In this document: positions 34,780 to 47,549 of the stretch, one piece after another
How positions within the stretch are numbered: position 1 is the stretch's first letter
Layout: each line of letters begins with the position of its first letter
NCBI GenBank assembly: GCA_910591455.2
Contig: OU342809.1
Span: forward strand, 4,560,363 to 4,624,362
Direction of reading: 5' to 3'
Length of the DNA: 64,000 bases
Source of the DNA: Pholis gunnellus
Lineage: Eukaryota; Chordata; Actinopteri; Perciformes; Pholidae
Position numbers and translations under genes: made by a program
The notes under the pieces: model-generated
Databases searched by the model: none
What the model saw: only the letters and a program-made list of their open reading frames with translations
Told to the model about the DNA's origin: nothing

Positions 34780-35345
34780 CTCTTCTTGTCCCTCTTTTTT
34801 CATGCTTTCATTCTTCCCTTTTGGGGTTTTTTCCCCAAACGACCTCCCCATCAGTTACTCTACTTCCAAGTCCACATTCTCCCTGTCTCCTCTCCTCTCC
34901 TCTCCTCTCCTCTCCTCTCCTCTCCTCTCCTCCTTTCTTCCCCGCTCCTTCTTTGCTTTTCTCTCCTCTCCTGTCCTCTCCTTATTCCTCTTCTCATCTC
35001 CTTTTCTCTTTCTTTCCATCTCCTCTTCTCTGCTCTCGTGAGTCCTTCTCTCGTCTTCTTTCCTTTCTTTTCCTCTCCTCCTCACCCCTACTATTTCTCT
35101 CTTCTCCTCTGCTCTTCACTCTCCTCCTCCTCTTCTCATCTCCTCCACCCTTACTTTGATACTCTCTCTTTACTTGCTCATTTGTCTTGTCCCCTTCTCT
35201 TCGCTCATCACCTCCCCTCTTTTCTCATCAGCACTCTCAATCACCTCTCTGCCGAGTCCCCCCTTTCCCTCTCTTCATCACCTCCTCTCTTGTCCCCTCT
35301 GCTCTTATCACCACTCTAATCCTCCCTTCTTCACCCCTCCCTAAG
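34780..35345. repeat. Pyrimidine-rich block with CTCCT satellite
   Basis: Over 500 bp with few purines on the plus strand, including near-perfect CTCCT pentamers at about 34885-34932. Mirror-type polypyrimidine DNA can form triplexes. Confidence 0.9.
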
Positions 35346-35409
35346 TCTCTTTGACCGATTCAGTCTTGCAACACTGATGGATACTTCATAATGCTGTCAT
35401 GTCTTAAAA

Positions 35410-35441
35410 CACACTCACACACACACACACACACACACACA
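35410..35441. repeat. CA microsatellite
   Basis: Near-perfect CA run of about 32 bp, then CAGACAGACACACAGAC. Confidence 0.95.
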
Positions 35442-38088
35442 GACAGACACACAGACTTCTTCATATTCCTCTACATTTCTTGCAGGGAAGTGAAGCCTGT
35501 TGTGTAATTGCAACAACTGCGATTACAGCTCCATGATTCATCCTTGTGGATTACGGGTCGTGCATTCCAAAGGTGGCGTCTTGCTTTCCTTCAACGCTTC
35601 TGGCACCAATAATCATCAGACGTTTTCCGTTTTGCATCCATCAGGATTATTCCCGACACCTGCTGAGGGCACCAGCCAAAACAGAAAGTCATTAACTGCT
35701 TTCTCACTCTGTTTGGACGATTCGTCTCTGAACCGAGACCTATTTCTGCATGTGCTGTTTGTTAGTTGTTACTGGTTACACAGTGTTTGTATTTATGGGA
35801 ATCAAATCCAGCTTTTTGTTTTATTGCGACATATTAATATCACTAAGTAATAAAAAAGCATTGCCACAGTAGAATGTGTACTTAGAAAATGCAAATCAGT
35901 GTCTTTGTCAGTAATCTAGATCTTCCCTAAACCTCCATTGACCCATGCATGTATAATGTATAATAATGTTGTGTATTTTTATAAACTCCACATTTGTATT
36001 TTATGGCAATCATTTTCATTGATTGTGATTTACTATTATTCAGTTTTACTTGCACTACTGTTTTCCAAGTTAGCAAACCCCCAAAAAAGTTAACATCCTT
36101 TAGACTTAATACTACTTAAAAATACTTTAATTTTTTTAATTTAATCTTTAAGTTAGGTGTAAAAAAAGAAAAGAAAAAATAGTTTTTAGAGCAACGATAC
36201 TGTATATTGCATTACCTTATGTATCAGTGTGTATTTACATGCCTACAGTATGTGAGTGTATGAGTCATTTTACAGAAAGAAATTAAATAAGATAAAATAA
36301 AAATGAAATAAATCATTCTTTTTTCTTATTGTTAGTCTATTAAGTTTAACGATGTGGATTCAGACTTTATACGGAAAATCCTGTCCCAGCCACTTACACA
36401 AACACAACTTATGACACACACATGCCATGACACAAATATTCAAACACACATACGAACCATCACACACTCGCATTATCACACTTCATGACGGCCTCGGACT
36501 CCTTGGGCTTCTGCCAAACCATCACGTTTCATCCGTGCGCCAAACTCCCAGCATTCCTCTGGATGACTAAACCTTCGCCTCAGTGTCACACCACAAAAAA
36601 ACACTCCGACACTTGACTTCCCATCAGCCCACAGGCCCCGAGACAAAACCGGCCACTTCCTTTTTTTCTCAAAACAAGTGTCATGATCTGCCCAGGGCTA
36701 GCTGGGTATAAAGATATCACATTTGATCTGCACATATTCACTTTTACTGTAAACAGCTCACTTCTCCAGACAGTCAGTTGCATATATGAAAATAAAACAG
36801 TTGCAATGGGTAAGATGCTCGATTTAAGCGACTCTTACATTTCTGTGTGCTTATTGCTACCAGATGTTCCAGCTCCTGCACCTGACAGAATAATCAGACA
36901 CATTCTACCCATCTGTTCTAATGAGCTTTTTCACTTTGACTTCATATAAAAAAAATTAAGTCAATTAAATTAAAAGCAAGAAATTAAAAAATTTGGTAAA
37001 ACTTTGCTCGCTTGTCTTTGGTGGAAAAGTCTCACCAAGGGGTGAGACGATGGAATTGATCAAAGCATCTGCACACTTGTCTCTATGGTAAACACATCTA
37101 ATCACATATATATCTATACATCCTACCCAACGGGCCCCAGTGCTTCCTAAAGTTCTAAACAAACAAAAGTCAAAAGTCCTATAATAATATAATATATTAT
37201 TAATATTATATATTATATAATAACTATAATATAAGTACAATATTTGCAAAACACAAACTGATGCACTTTTATTTCTTTCCAGCTCAGCACTTGCAATAGT
37301 TGCAATAGTTGCAATAGAAGAGTGAAATCATTCTGGGCACATTCCCAGATGTGTATGTGTGACACAGTGAGGCACGTTGTAGTTAAAAAGCATACAAGCC
37401 TTTTCTGAGATAAATATTATATTTGCTGTACATTACAAGCATGTTATGCGTTCATGAGTCGTGAGATGAGAGAGAAAAAAAAGAGGTCATCTTTCTTCTT
37501 TACCCTAAAAATAACTGCGACTGAACAAATAGGTTCAAGTTGTAGACACAGAGCAACAGTTGTGTTTGTGAATTTAGGTCATCCAGACTGGGCTTCGTGT
37601 CAGCCGTCGAGAAATAAAAGACTCAGACGCTTGAATTCAACCAGAGCGTTGCTTTGGTCAGGACGCAGCTGGACGAACAGAGACATCTGTGTGTGATCCT
37701 TTATGTGCATGCATGTACTGGTACATGCTATATTTACGCATGGTATTAGTCTCTTCAACTAACACACAAGAAAATTGATATACTGCACATTCCAGCTTTA
37801 TGAAGAGGACAAGCATGCTGTTTGTCTCGGTTCTAGTTGCCTCCATCGAAGCTCTGACATCGTTATGGTTTTCTGTCACGCAAGTAAAAGAAAAAGTAAT
37901 GTCATACTAACTTTTAACTGTCAGAAATACTGAATTACACGCATCTAATAAAAGATCCGTGAAGCGACGATATACCACAATACAAATAAAAAAAGATCTT
38001 GCATCTTACAAACCAGCAACATATGAGTGTTTAATGTCAGATATTAATATTGTCCGTTCACTGTTTAGTGAATTCCTGTATTTATCTT

Positions 38089-38126
38089 GTGCACGTGCAC
38101 GGGAATGTGCATGCACGTGCATGCAC
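38089..38126. other. Two CACGTG-centred perfect palindromes
   Basis: GTGCACGTGCAC (38089-38100) and GTGCATGCACGTGCATGCAC (38107-38126), each exactly self-complementary and centred on the CACGTG E-box core. Alternating purine-pyrimidine, so also Z-DNA prone. Confidence 0.9.
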
Positions 38127-39528
38127 GCAGACAAGTAAGTGCTGCCAGTGCCTAAACATAACCTTACCAACGTTTAATAATGTTGTAGTCACTACAGGTG
38201 AATGTGAATTGCAAGATTGGATGTTTTGGCGGGAAAAAAAATATAAATACGCTATAAATGAACAATTCACTAATACATTCAGTACCAACCCTTTTTTTCA
38301 ATTAACAGAATGTCCTCACTATGTCAGTGGAAACTAAAATCCAGTCGGCATTATGTTTCCCTCAAAAGCTGTTGCTGCACATTAGCTGTATATAAACCTA
38401 AATCTAGGAGACAGGGTTGCTTACACACATGCTTCCGTCAAAGTGGTTTGTTAAGCTATAAAGATATACTGCATGTAAAGTTGAACATAGGTTGAGTTCT
38501 GGTGTAACATTTCGTGTACAGCACTTGAAAGTGAGTACCTCAGGGCAGCAATTGTCCTGGATCACGTGTTTTCCCTCTAATGCATCGTTTGTCTCTGATG
38601 GTTTTCATCAGACTCTGATAAAATATGCTAAAAGTTGGGGGTTTTCTAGCTAAGTTCTGCGACGGTGATGATCTGACTGAACACTGATTTGAGCAACCCA
38701 GTCACCAGAAAAGAAAATGGCATAGTATGTTTCTGCAAACTACACGGTACGTTAAATGTCGACTTTTCTGAAACAAAAATATTTCATAAAAGTGTTTCAT
38801 ATCAGCTTCATATCAAGCCCGCAGAAACACAATAAGACAAGTGGTTGACACTGTGACACAATTCGTTAGGTTGAGGCAATAAAACTCGATTAAAGTTACA
38901 AAAAACATGATAGTTTGTATTAAAATAATAATGTACCAACGTAATGACCTCTGTAAGTGCAAGCCATGAGAACTGAGATAAATTTTACAGAAGTTGTGAA
39001 CTGATAAAAACAAACAGTTTTGTTTTTATCATGAAATATTAAGTATCAGATGATCAACACTGTAGACCACAAAACACCCAAAAGAGGTTTTAAAAAAAAA
39101 AAATTTTAAATAAAAACCTACAGCAGAAAGATACTGCCAACAAAATGTAAGTCAAATACAGAACGGCCTTGAGCAGGTTATTTGATCGTTTTTTTTTTTT
39201 TTTTTGCAAGTCTATGACTTCCAGTAAAATACAGAAAAATATTAAAAAAAGAAAGTTGAAAAAGTCTGAGAGAAGAGAAATCTAGCACTTGACCTGATCT
39301 TCCAAAAAAAGAGAAAACATTATACAAGTGGAAATTATAGGCCTGACTTTTAAATGAAAAGAAGTCATAACAAGTGGATTTTCAACTTAACAGTTGGTCT
39401 TTTTTAAAATTTCTGTAACGCAGACTGAGTGATCAGTTAGATGTTTACTCTACATAACAGATGACAAGTGCACGTTTTGCAAAATGTGTTTAAGAATATA
39501 CTGTATGCGTAGTTTCCTTGCATATGCA

Positions 39529-39531
<3 letters not shown>

Positions 39532-39569
<38 letters not shown>
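39532..39569. repeat. GA microsatellite
   Basis: Perfect GA run of about 38 bp. Confidence 0.97.
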
Positions 39570-39572
<3 letters not shown>

Positions 39573-40422
39573 CTGTCTCAGAGTGAAAGTCAATGTCGGT
39601 GCTGTTCTGCTGCAGAAGCCTCTCTGTCGTCCCATTTTTTCCACTTTCCACAGAGGAAATGCTTGCCATTTCAACGGGAGACGATCACAAACGGTTTCTC
39701 TCACTGAGAGGAGCTCGACTGCCGAGCGGTTAGCGACTAATGTTACGGCACACAAACAGAATTTAATGCAGCGCAGGAGACAGAGAGCAGTTGTCTACTT
39801 AAATGTATCAATCCTCCAAAATAACGCGTTTTCTGCCAGTGTCTGTTATATTTCTTTCATTCAAATAGTGGGCTCACATCATTGGAGACACTTCAAAAAA
39901 GTTATAAATCTGGTCGGTCATCAACCTGACATTTCAGTCCGAGCAGTAAGGTTAGAGGGATATCAAGCAGATATTGTTTCCTCATTCTTATCACCTACTA
40001 GCAGTGAGCATCACGGGACAACTTGATCCAATTCTATATGCAATAATAATCTCTTGCTGCAGCCGCTGAATGAGATTTTAACAATAGACCCCCCCCCACA
40101 ATGCAATGCTGCTATTTGGACTTTCTTCGGTGCAGGTCTACCTTTGTGCCTTTGTGCGATTTATGGCTTCATGAATGTGCAGCCTCTCTCTTCATACACA
40201 CCCTTTAATCAAAGTTACAATCATAACCCCTACAGTCTAAACCGGCCTTCACTGCTTTCCATGGCGACAGGTAGGTCACCCACTTACTCTTTTTGCTTTC
40301 CTATGCAGAAACATGCTGAAAATATACACAGGTGAGAGAATTACAGCATGTTTGACTGTTTCTTACCCTTGAATTTTGTTTTGTTTTGCCAAATGGTGTC
40401 TTTTCTTGTCCACATATGCTCT

Positions 40423-41161
40423 TAGAAATAAACGTGCTGACTAGAACCATAGAGGGTCCTTCAGCTTGTCCCCATAGGAGAACCCTTTTTGGTTCCTGGT
40501 AGAACCTGTTCCAGCTGGAACCCTTTCAGAGGGTTAGATGTTGTGGGCTAGAACCCAACATAAAGGGTTAGAACCATCTGTCCAAAAGGTTCCACACAGA
40601 ACCCCCATGAGAGGTTCTACATATAGCCCTAATACCCGCCTATGAATATTTTACAAACTTTTCATACCGGCAGTGATGCAAATAAAAAAAATTCCAATAG
40701 ATTTATTTGCAGTGAAAAATCGAGTTTGTTTCAGAAAAAGTTCCTTATTCACCATAAAATATTTGCGTTCCGTGTGATAGTACACATGACACACACTACC
40801 AAGAACCCTTTCACAATCCAAAGGTTTCATCTCGTACACGGTTCCACATAAGACTCGTAAGGGGCCAGGACTGATGTGGTGCAGTGAAACCAACAACAAT
40901 CATGGGTCAGAAGAACAGTTTTTTGGGGAGGATGTGGGGTTGGGTTGTTATCTTTTAACACCAATGCTTTCAACGATCCTCCAAGAACTCACTTCTTCTT
41001 TGGATGAAAATGGTTCTTTTACATTAAGAGTTCTTAATGGAACCCTTAGTCTCATAAAGAGCCTTTGAAAGACCCTTACTTTTAAAAAAGGGTTCTTCAG
41101 AAGCAAATGGTTCTTGGTCCTCAGCCCTTCAGGAAGAACCCTTTTGGAACCTTTATTTCTA
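40423..41161. mobile_element. AGAACC/GGTTCT-rich non-autonomous element
   Basis: About 740 bp bounded by TAGAAATAAA (40423-40432) and its exact reverse complement TTTATTTCTA (41152-41161). The interior is filled with AGAACC, GGTTCT and GGAACCC motifs on both strands, a pattern I recognise from teleost repeats. No open frame of note, so a MITE-like element. No target duplication was identified, and family assignment is open. Confidence 0.7.
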
Positions 41162-41486
41162 CACGTGTATACCGTTCGCCTGTGTGTATAACAAGATTCC
41201 TCAGATGCTTTAGCATCTGCAGGTTTCAGAAATGTAAGACTTTTGGCAAAAAAATGAAAAGCAAAGGTGTTTTCCTTCTGTCTTTCTTTTTCTTACACAC
41301 CTACTCTTCCCTCAAACAGCCAATATACAGCATGTATTGATGTGCCACTTGTTGCCAGAAGGCCAAAGTGAAGCAGACAGTTTTTCTGCATCTAGTAAAC
41401 TTTGACATCTCATTGTTTGCGCGTGTGAAAGTGGATGTCGATTTAGTTGTAGCTGCACATTTGGCCTTGGACGTGGATGCTCTTAC

Positions 41487-41576
41487 CTTTGACCTCCCCC
41501 AGCAGTTCGTCTGCATTCAGGCGGTCAACGCGCTCCTTCCAATCCTTTGAGAGGAGCCTTTCCATGCAAGTTGGTT
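41487..41576 (-). CDS. sox6: sox6 coding exon 3 (LLSKDW box)
   Basis: A 90-bp exon encoding residues 144-174 (split codons at both ends): [20 protein letters not shown] then NADELLGEVK-G. Mammalian SOX6 reads [20 protein letters not shown] then ELLGEIKG, so the identity is clear. The acceptor is TTTTTGTAG (AG at 41578-41577) and the donor is AAAG|GTAAGA (GT at 41486-41485), a strong consensus. Phase is 1 in and 1 out. This short helical segment leads directly into the leucine zipper of exon 4. It lies between the two largest introns (8.8 and 17.5 kb). Confidence 0.96.
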
Positions 41577-42043
41577 CTACAAAAACACAGAGAATAATCA
41601 CCTTCACTTTTGATGTTGTTGTTTTTCAAAAAACAAATGCATGGGATGCGCCTGATGAGAGAAAACTGTTTGGTAAGTTCGCTAAAGATGCCTGAGAACA
41701 TTCAGAGTCGCTCACAAAGAAAAATCCCAGAAAGAGTTGAAAGGACAAGAGAGATAACAGCCCATTTCTATGAATTGTTAACTAAAAATAAAAATAGAAT
41801 CAGGACAAGCAACCATTTAAAATAATAAAAAAATCCAGCAGCCATCCAGCTGAGCGGTTGAGAATGTCCGCATTGTTCTGATTCGTGGCTGTCTTCTTCT
41901 CACAATGTGTCTCATAGCCTCAGGATAATAGACATCAGAGACACGTGGTACCAGATTCATAAGGTCTCATTTGTTCAATTGGAGTCCTGCTGTGAACTTT
42001 ACTTAGACAATGGGAACTTTTCAATTCTTCATCAGGCGGATAG

Positions 42044-42056
42044 CAGAGAGAGAGAG

Positions 42057-42087
<31 letters not shown>
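42044..42087. repeat. GA microsatellite
   Basis: GA run with one GC interruption, about 44 bp. Confidence 0.97.
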
Positions 42088-42090
<3 letters not shown>

Positions 42091-42179
42091 GTGCAAGCAT
42101 GAGTGTTTGGGTGTGACTTTTCCACAAAAGAAAGACAGAAATGCACAAAGTAAAGTAGTGCATGCTGTCAGGTATCAGA

Positions 42180-42500
42180 TGGGGGATGTAACTAAGTACA
42201 TTTACTGTTTGAGGCACTGGTACCGAACTGGATTTTTACCATTGCAAATAAGGATTTTACATGAACAAAAAGTTATTAATATATAACACATTATTACATT
42301 ATTACTTAACTACCCATCTGTTTCTATAAAGTGGTTAAAACCAGCTGCTTCTCAACCAGCTACAACATAGAAATGTTGAATGAGTCTGTATTAGAGTAAT
42401 AAAAAGATAACAATAACAGGAGGCATTCCGCTGTATAATGACCACTTTTGCTTCTAATACTGTGTACTCTTTGCACAGTTAATACTTCTCCCGCCACTTT
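42180..42500 (+). mobile_element. Teleost dispersed repeat (GTAACTAAGTACATTTACT type)
   Basis: Starts GATGTAACTAAGTACATTT and continues with TTACTTAACTACCCA, AACCAGCTACAACAT and CATTCCGCTGTATAATGA, in the same order as a very common fish repeat I recognise. Non-coding, diverged. Confidence 0.7.
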
Positions 42501-45109
42501 CAGGTGTACAATACCTGTGTGAGTGTGTCTGCATGTGAAACTGCTCCCTTGTGCATACTGTAAATGTCCACGCACCGGCCCTAGTTAGTGTTTGTGTATA
42601 TTCAGTTTTTTCGTGCCAGCGGACGCGCCACAGATGGTGTCACGGTCACGCAGGGGCCCAATGCCGAAGCCTCAGTCACCAAGGACGTCAAAAACACACA
42701 CACACACACACACAAAAAGGAGACATTCTTGGGCGCTGTGTGGAAAACATGCGCCTGAGGGCTTGCCTGATTTAGAATGGTTAAGTCGGACAATAGCTCA
42801 TTTGTGGAGCCTTTATCCTGACAAAAGGCGCTATAGGCATTCATAAGGGCACATGGCCTATTGTGAATGGCTTAATGTGTAGTTTGTGCGTATGGGACCA
42901 TTGTGTGGTCAAGCGATGCCGTCCGCCGTCCGAGCACGACTTCCTCGTTGAGTCCATTAAAGCCTTGCATGTTTACAGTCGGATTATGATTGTTGTAAAT
43001 AAGCTAATGCAGCCGTCCAGATCACATGGGATCAATGTAAACAGGGGGGGGGGGGACAAAGGCAGCGTAGGGAGCTCCAAGACAAAGAAACAACTTAAAA
43101 ACTACAGTAATAATGGTGATTTCCCTTATTTGGGGAGAAAAAAACAACGGGTATTTCCAGACAGATGGTCCACATTGCTGCAAAATAAGGGAATTAAGAT
43201 AATTTCCCCACCCTCAGGACAATGGAATCCACCCAATCTTTCATAGTTTTATCGGACAAGTGACTCTACTGGATATGTATTTGTGTATCTTTGGTTCAAT
43301 GGGGTGATATTTACTGCTGGTTGGGGGGGAAAGCTGGAGGATGGGGTCAGGATGTGAGGCTTTTCTTTTCTTTTTTCCCCATCACAAGACTGAAAGACGC
43401 CGATGTGCACTCGTTCAGCGAGCCTTTTATAAAACAAAATTAGGGAAGCGCAATTTATGGGAGCACTTAGGGAGGAAAATACAACCTGTAACTCCAAGAT
43501 ACATCTGCATAAGTCAACCGCGTGTGTACTCCGATGCACAATTTATACCCCCCGTACCAATAAACAGATCAGACACGTGAGGGATGGGAGGGGGTGAGGT
43601 GTAAGTGCGGAGAAAAAGAGGAAGAGAGGAAGAAGAGAGGGAGATGTTACCCTAGATGGCTCTCTATCTGTCCCCGCGACCGAGTCGGGGATCAAGTGCT
43701 GTTTAGATTGGAGGGTGGATAAAAATTCCTCGCTGTCAGAACACCGACTTTATCAAGTGGGGGAGAAATGCGGAAGATGGATGGTTTTGAAGAAGAGGAG
43801 GGAAAGGGAGGATGAATGGGGTGAGGAGAGAAGGAAAGGTAGATGAAAAGGAAAAGAGAGGGGGAGACACGAGAGAGGAGGGAAGTGAAGGACAGAAAAC
43901 GTCAACAAGGGGGAAGGTGAGTTGAGGAGCAAGATGATGAAGATGCTTCATTTTCTCTATAAGTACAGAGAGTTGAGTTTGGATGGGAGATTAGGAATGT
44001 GAGGAAGTAGGGAAATAAAAAATAAAAAAGGAAAGAGGAGAGCTAAAAAAGTAAGGAGAAGATGAAAAAGCCCTTGCAAATATATAAATACTGATATGTG
44101 GATGTATACTGATGATAAAAGGTGTTTTATTTCTATTATCTTAAACTCTTCTATTAGAACGTGAAACTTTTTCTAACCCTTGGCCCTGAGATCAGAGCTT
44201 TTAATTGGTTGTAAACCACACGGTTTCAACACCAGCGGGGAAAGAAGACAGGGAGGAGAGATGGAGAGAAGGGATGGTTGAGCAATAAAACAAAGTGAAG
44301 GAGACATAGAAGGAGGGTGAAGGAGATAAGAAGTGGATAAAGAGAGAGAGAGAGAGAGTTGTAGTAAATCAGCGCAGAGGCAGGCAGTGAGCCGGCGAGC
44401 GTTTACGGTAAACACACTTTTATCACCTGTCCCCACGCCAACCTGCCAAGAGACAGTGTTTTGGGTGTTTTACACGAGCCACAGGCAACTCACTGTGTGT
44501 GTGTGTGTGTGTGAGGCAAGCATCAACGCTCCCAAAACTGCCACTGCCAAGAACAACACAGTGTGCCACAGGCCTCCACTCAGACTGAGTCTCTCTCTTT
44601 TTCCCTTTTCTCCCTCTGTTTCCATGTGTTTAAACGTTTCTCATGGAATGGACTTTTCAATAAAATGTTCTTAGTTGAGCACCAGTGTGAGTACGATCCC
44701 ATTTCTAAGTCTTCTTTCAATGATATCCTCAATGTTTAGCAATGGAAAAAATAAATAGGAGTCTAGTAATGTAAGTATGTAATGAGATTTACGTTATGGC
44801 CACCTCTTTGGTACCACGATGGCTCTAAATCCAGCAATGGAGTTGTAGCAAATTCGAAAACGTATCATTCGTCACCATATTTGCCAAATTCATCCACAAT
44901 TGATTCAGAATCTGAACTTGATTTCTGGAGAATCTGCACAAGCGTAGTTTTAGTCGTAGCCTGTTAGAGAAACGGATTTTAAGCTAGGTGACTGACTATT
45001 TCTTTACAAATGTTAAGAAGTACTGGGAGTTGGAAGTTAAAAAAAAATAGTTGTGACACTAAATATGTTTATTCGCTTGCCAAGATTTAACAAACTGATA
45101 ACACTGTCA

Positions 45110-45370
45110 CTGTCTTGACCCTAAATATGAAGCTAGAGCTAGCACGCGATTAGCTTAGCACTAAGGGGAGGAAACAAGGGGAAACAGCTAGCCCGCGTCT
45201 AGCTAAAGTAAAAAGACATATGCCTACCAGCACCTCTAAAGCTCACTAATTAACACATTGTAATCTGGTTGTTTAATTTGTTTAACTATTTTCTTGGCCT
45301 GTGACTTCCTGAGTTTTCCCGGTTTGCTAGCAACCTCGCGTTGACGACAAGCCTCGGAAAGGTTGGGGGT
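45110..45370 (+). mobile_element. Teleost dispersed repeat (AGCTAGC / CCTACCAGCACCTCTAAAG)
   Basis: TAAATATGAAGCTAGAGC, GGGGAAACAGCTAGCC, CTACCAGCACCTCTAAAGC, TCACTAATTAACACATTG and GACTTCCTGAG...GACGACAAGCCTC occur in the order of a common fish interspersed repeat. Non-coding; the internal part is shortened. Confidence 0.7.
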
Positions 45371-47518
45371 TTGCTCGACTTTTCATTTTGGGTTTTCTGA
45401 AATTAATTAAGGGTTCCCCATTAATGTGCTGGTTGCCACAGTATAAGTCCTAAAACCCGGAAATGAGTTAGCAACTTTGCACCTTCCGATTCCCTCTTCT
45501 TAAAGTCACTGGGTTTTTGGTTAGATGCCTGAAATAATGTCTGTGATTAACACAAGTTTAAAAAGTTGTCACAAGTTACAAATGACTAAACTTACAAAAT
45601 GAGACTACTAAACGTCATCACACCGACTAGTCCGCCTTTGCAGATTCGTGTGTACTTGTGCTCATGCAGCCGTGTGTTGTAGTCAGTTAGTAGAGTTCAT
45701 TTGTGAAGATTATCTTGAACTTATTTTCTGAAGTAATCAAAAAAAGGGGAAAATCCGATTGGCTTTTTGTCGAGGGAACCAGTGCGATGCTAACTTCTGG
45801 GGTTGGCCTACAAATAAAGTCAGCGAGAGAGACACATCCAAACCGGTGTATACATCGGTTCCTAATGCTGTTATTAATAAATATAAATAAATAATGCTTT
45901 GTATGTGATGACAGTTTTGTTTAATTTTAGGCTCCCTATGAACTTTTATTTCCCGTCAGAAATTCAAAATTCAAACAGACTCAATAACATCTATTCTAAG
46001 GCATTAAAAATGATAAATAAACCATTGAAAGCTCTTGGAGATGCAAGGGGGGTTGCTATGGCTATATGTGTAGCATCAGCACCTTTGTGTCTTTGAATTT
46101 TTATTCAATAAATAAACTTTTTGTACTGACGATTCAGTGGGAAAAGTTAAACGTCCATCCAACTGTCACATTGAAGAAATGTCAACACAATACCATCACA
46201 CCGTCTGTGAAATATCATACGTTGTTTCTTTTATCAAGACAGGACACGCCTCCATTGTGGTTGTATAGTCAGTCGATAGATATATTTATCTTGCGTTTTG
46301 ATTCCAGGTGAAATTTGACCATAATTCAAATACACAACAGAACAGAAACCGTTCTTGAGAGAGACTTTCCATTTGTTTTCTGACATGCTGTGGGTCTACA
46401 TTCGAGAAGCCAGTTTGTTTGCTTTGTAGAAGTATATTTCATTCACATTTTATATTTGATGACATTTCAAAAGTTCTGTTTTAATTTACTTGGCATTTGA
46501 ATGGAAACATGGCGTCTGTTTCACTTTCTCTCACACAATGTACAGTTGCCAAAGCTCAGGAACCCTTAAGTCTGCAGTCGAAGCGCCAAGGTAAAGAGAG
46601 AAAAAAAACATTAATCTGAAAAATTAGTTAATGTTAACAATAACAAAGACCAATGTGTTAGTGGGTGCCCGATGTTTGCGTAACACACCCACGGCTGGAA
46701 AAAAAACATTTTGCGTCTTAACTTCGCTACCGAGCGTGTGTAAATGGAAGCTGACAGCTACACTTTGCACTTCCAAATTTATGTCAGTGGTGTGACTTCA
46801 GCTGCGGACCCCACAGCATCAGAGAGGAAAGACGAGAGAGAAAGAGAGCAAGAACAGGACAGAGAGCTGAACTGGAAATAAAGAAAGATGAATAATACAG
46901 AAACAAAGGACGATATTAAAGAAAAAAAAACAGAGGCAGACAGATAGGAAGAAAGATACCGAGCGACTGACTGGAGTGAATACAGCGAGAAGAGGCACAG
47001 AGAGAGCAGCTGTCCTAACAGCTGGCCAGCAGGATTGATGTCTCAGTGAAATAAAACTCAACATATGTCCAAACATGAGGAGACAGGCCAGCCAAGAGGA
47101 GGAAAAAGATATACACAGACAAACGCACACACACACACACACACTCACGCAAACACACTGATATGAGAACGCTCTGAAGCACTCGAACATAAATGCGCGC
47201 CACACACACTGATTAAAGAATGCCAGTACGCTACTGAGATGTTTAATTGCACATGTTATAACACACACATGCACACTTTCAATGGGCTATCACTGCTCGC
47301 TTGGTGTTGTAAAGCCATTAAACTGCAGAGTGGTTAGCCTGACTGCGTGTTAGCGCGGTGTCCGTTTCACACACACTATTTTCATCTGTCAGATGACACC
47401 CAGACTCTCTTATCGCAGAACATGGCCTGAGAAAGCAGCCGGCCCTCGATGCTGGACAGAGGGGGGGGGTTCCTGAGGGATAGTAGCCCTGTGTAACCCT
47501 CTTTTCAAGCATCAACCC

Positions 47519-47549
<31 letters not shown>

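Larger units (their letters stand above)
32683..41486 (-). other. sox6 intron between exons 3 and 4
   Basis: 8.8 kb. It contains CA/TG tracts (34382-34413, 34500-34557, 34665-34737, 35410-35441), a CTCCT satellite in a 560-bp pyrimidine-rich block (34780-35345), an AT-rich palindromic stretch (37180-37235), two CACGTG palindromes (38089-38126), a GA tract (39532-39569) and the AGAACC/GGTTCT element (40423-41161). The 33480-33990 segment reads like an old dispersed repeat but I cannot name it. Confidence 0.7.

Noticed and set aside
34655..35344. Long Ser/Leu/Pro-rich plus-strand frames
   Set aside because: Products of the CT-rich low-complexity block, open in several frames at once.
35500..35850. 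116-codon plus-strand frame
   Set aside because: No family motif, no splice or promoter context, antisense in a sox6 intron.
37180..37235. AT-rich palindromic stretch as an origin or matrix element
   Set aside because: Simple AT alternation explains it; no specific signal.
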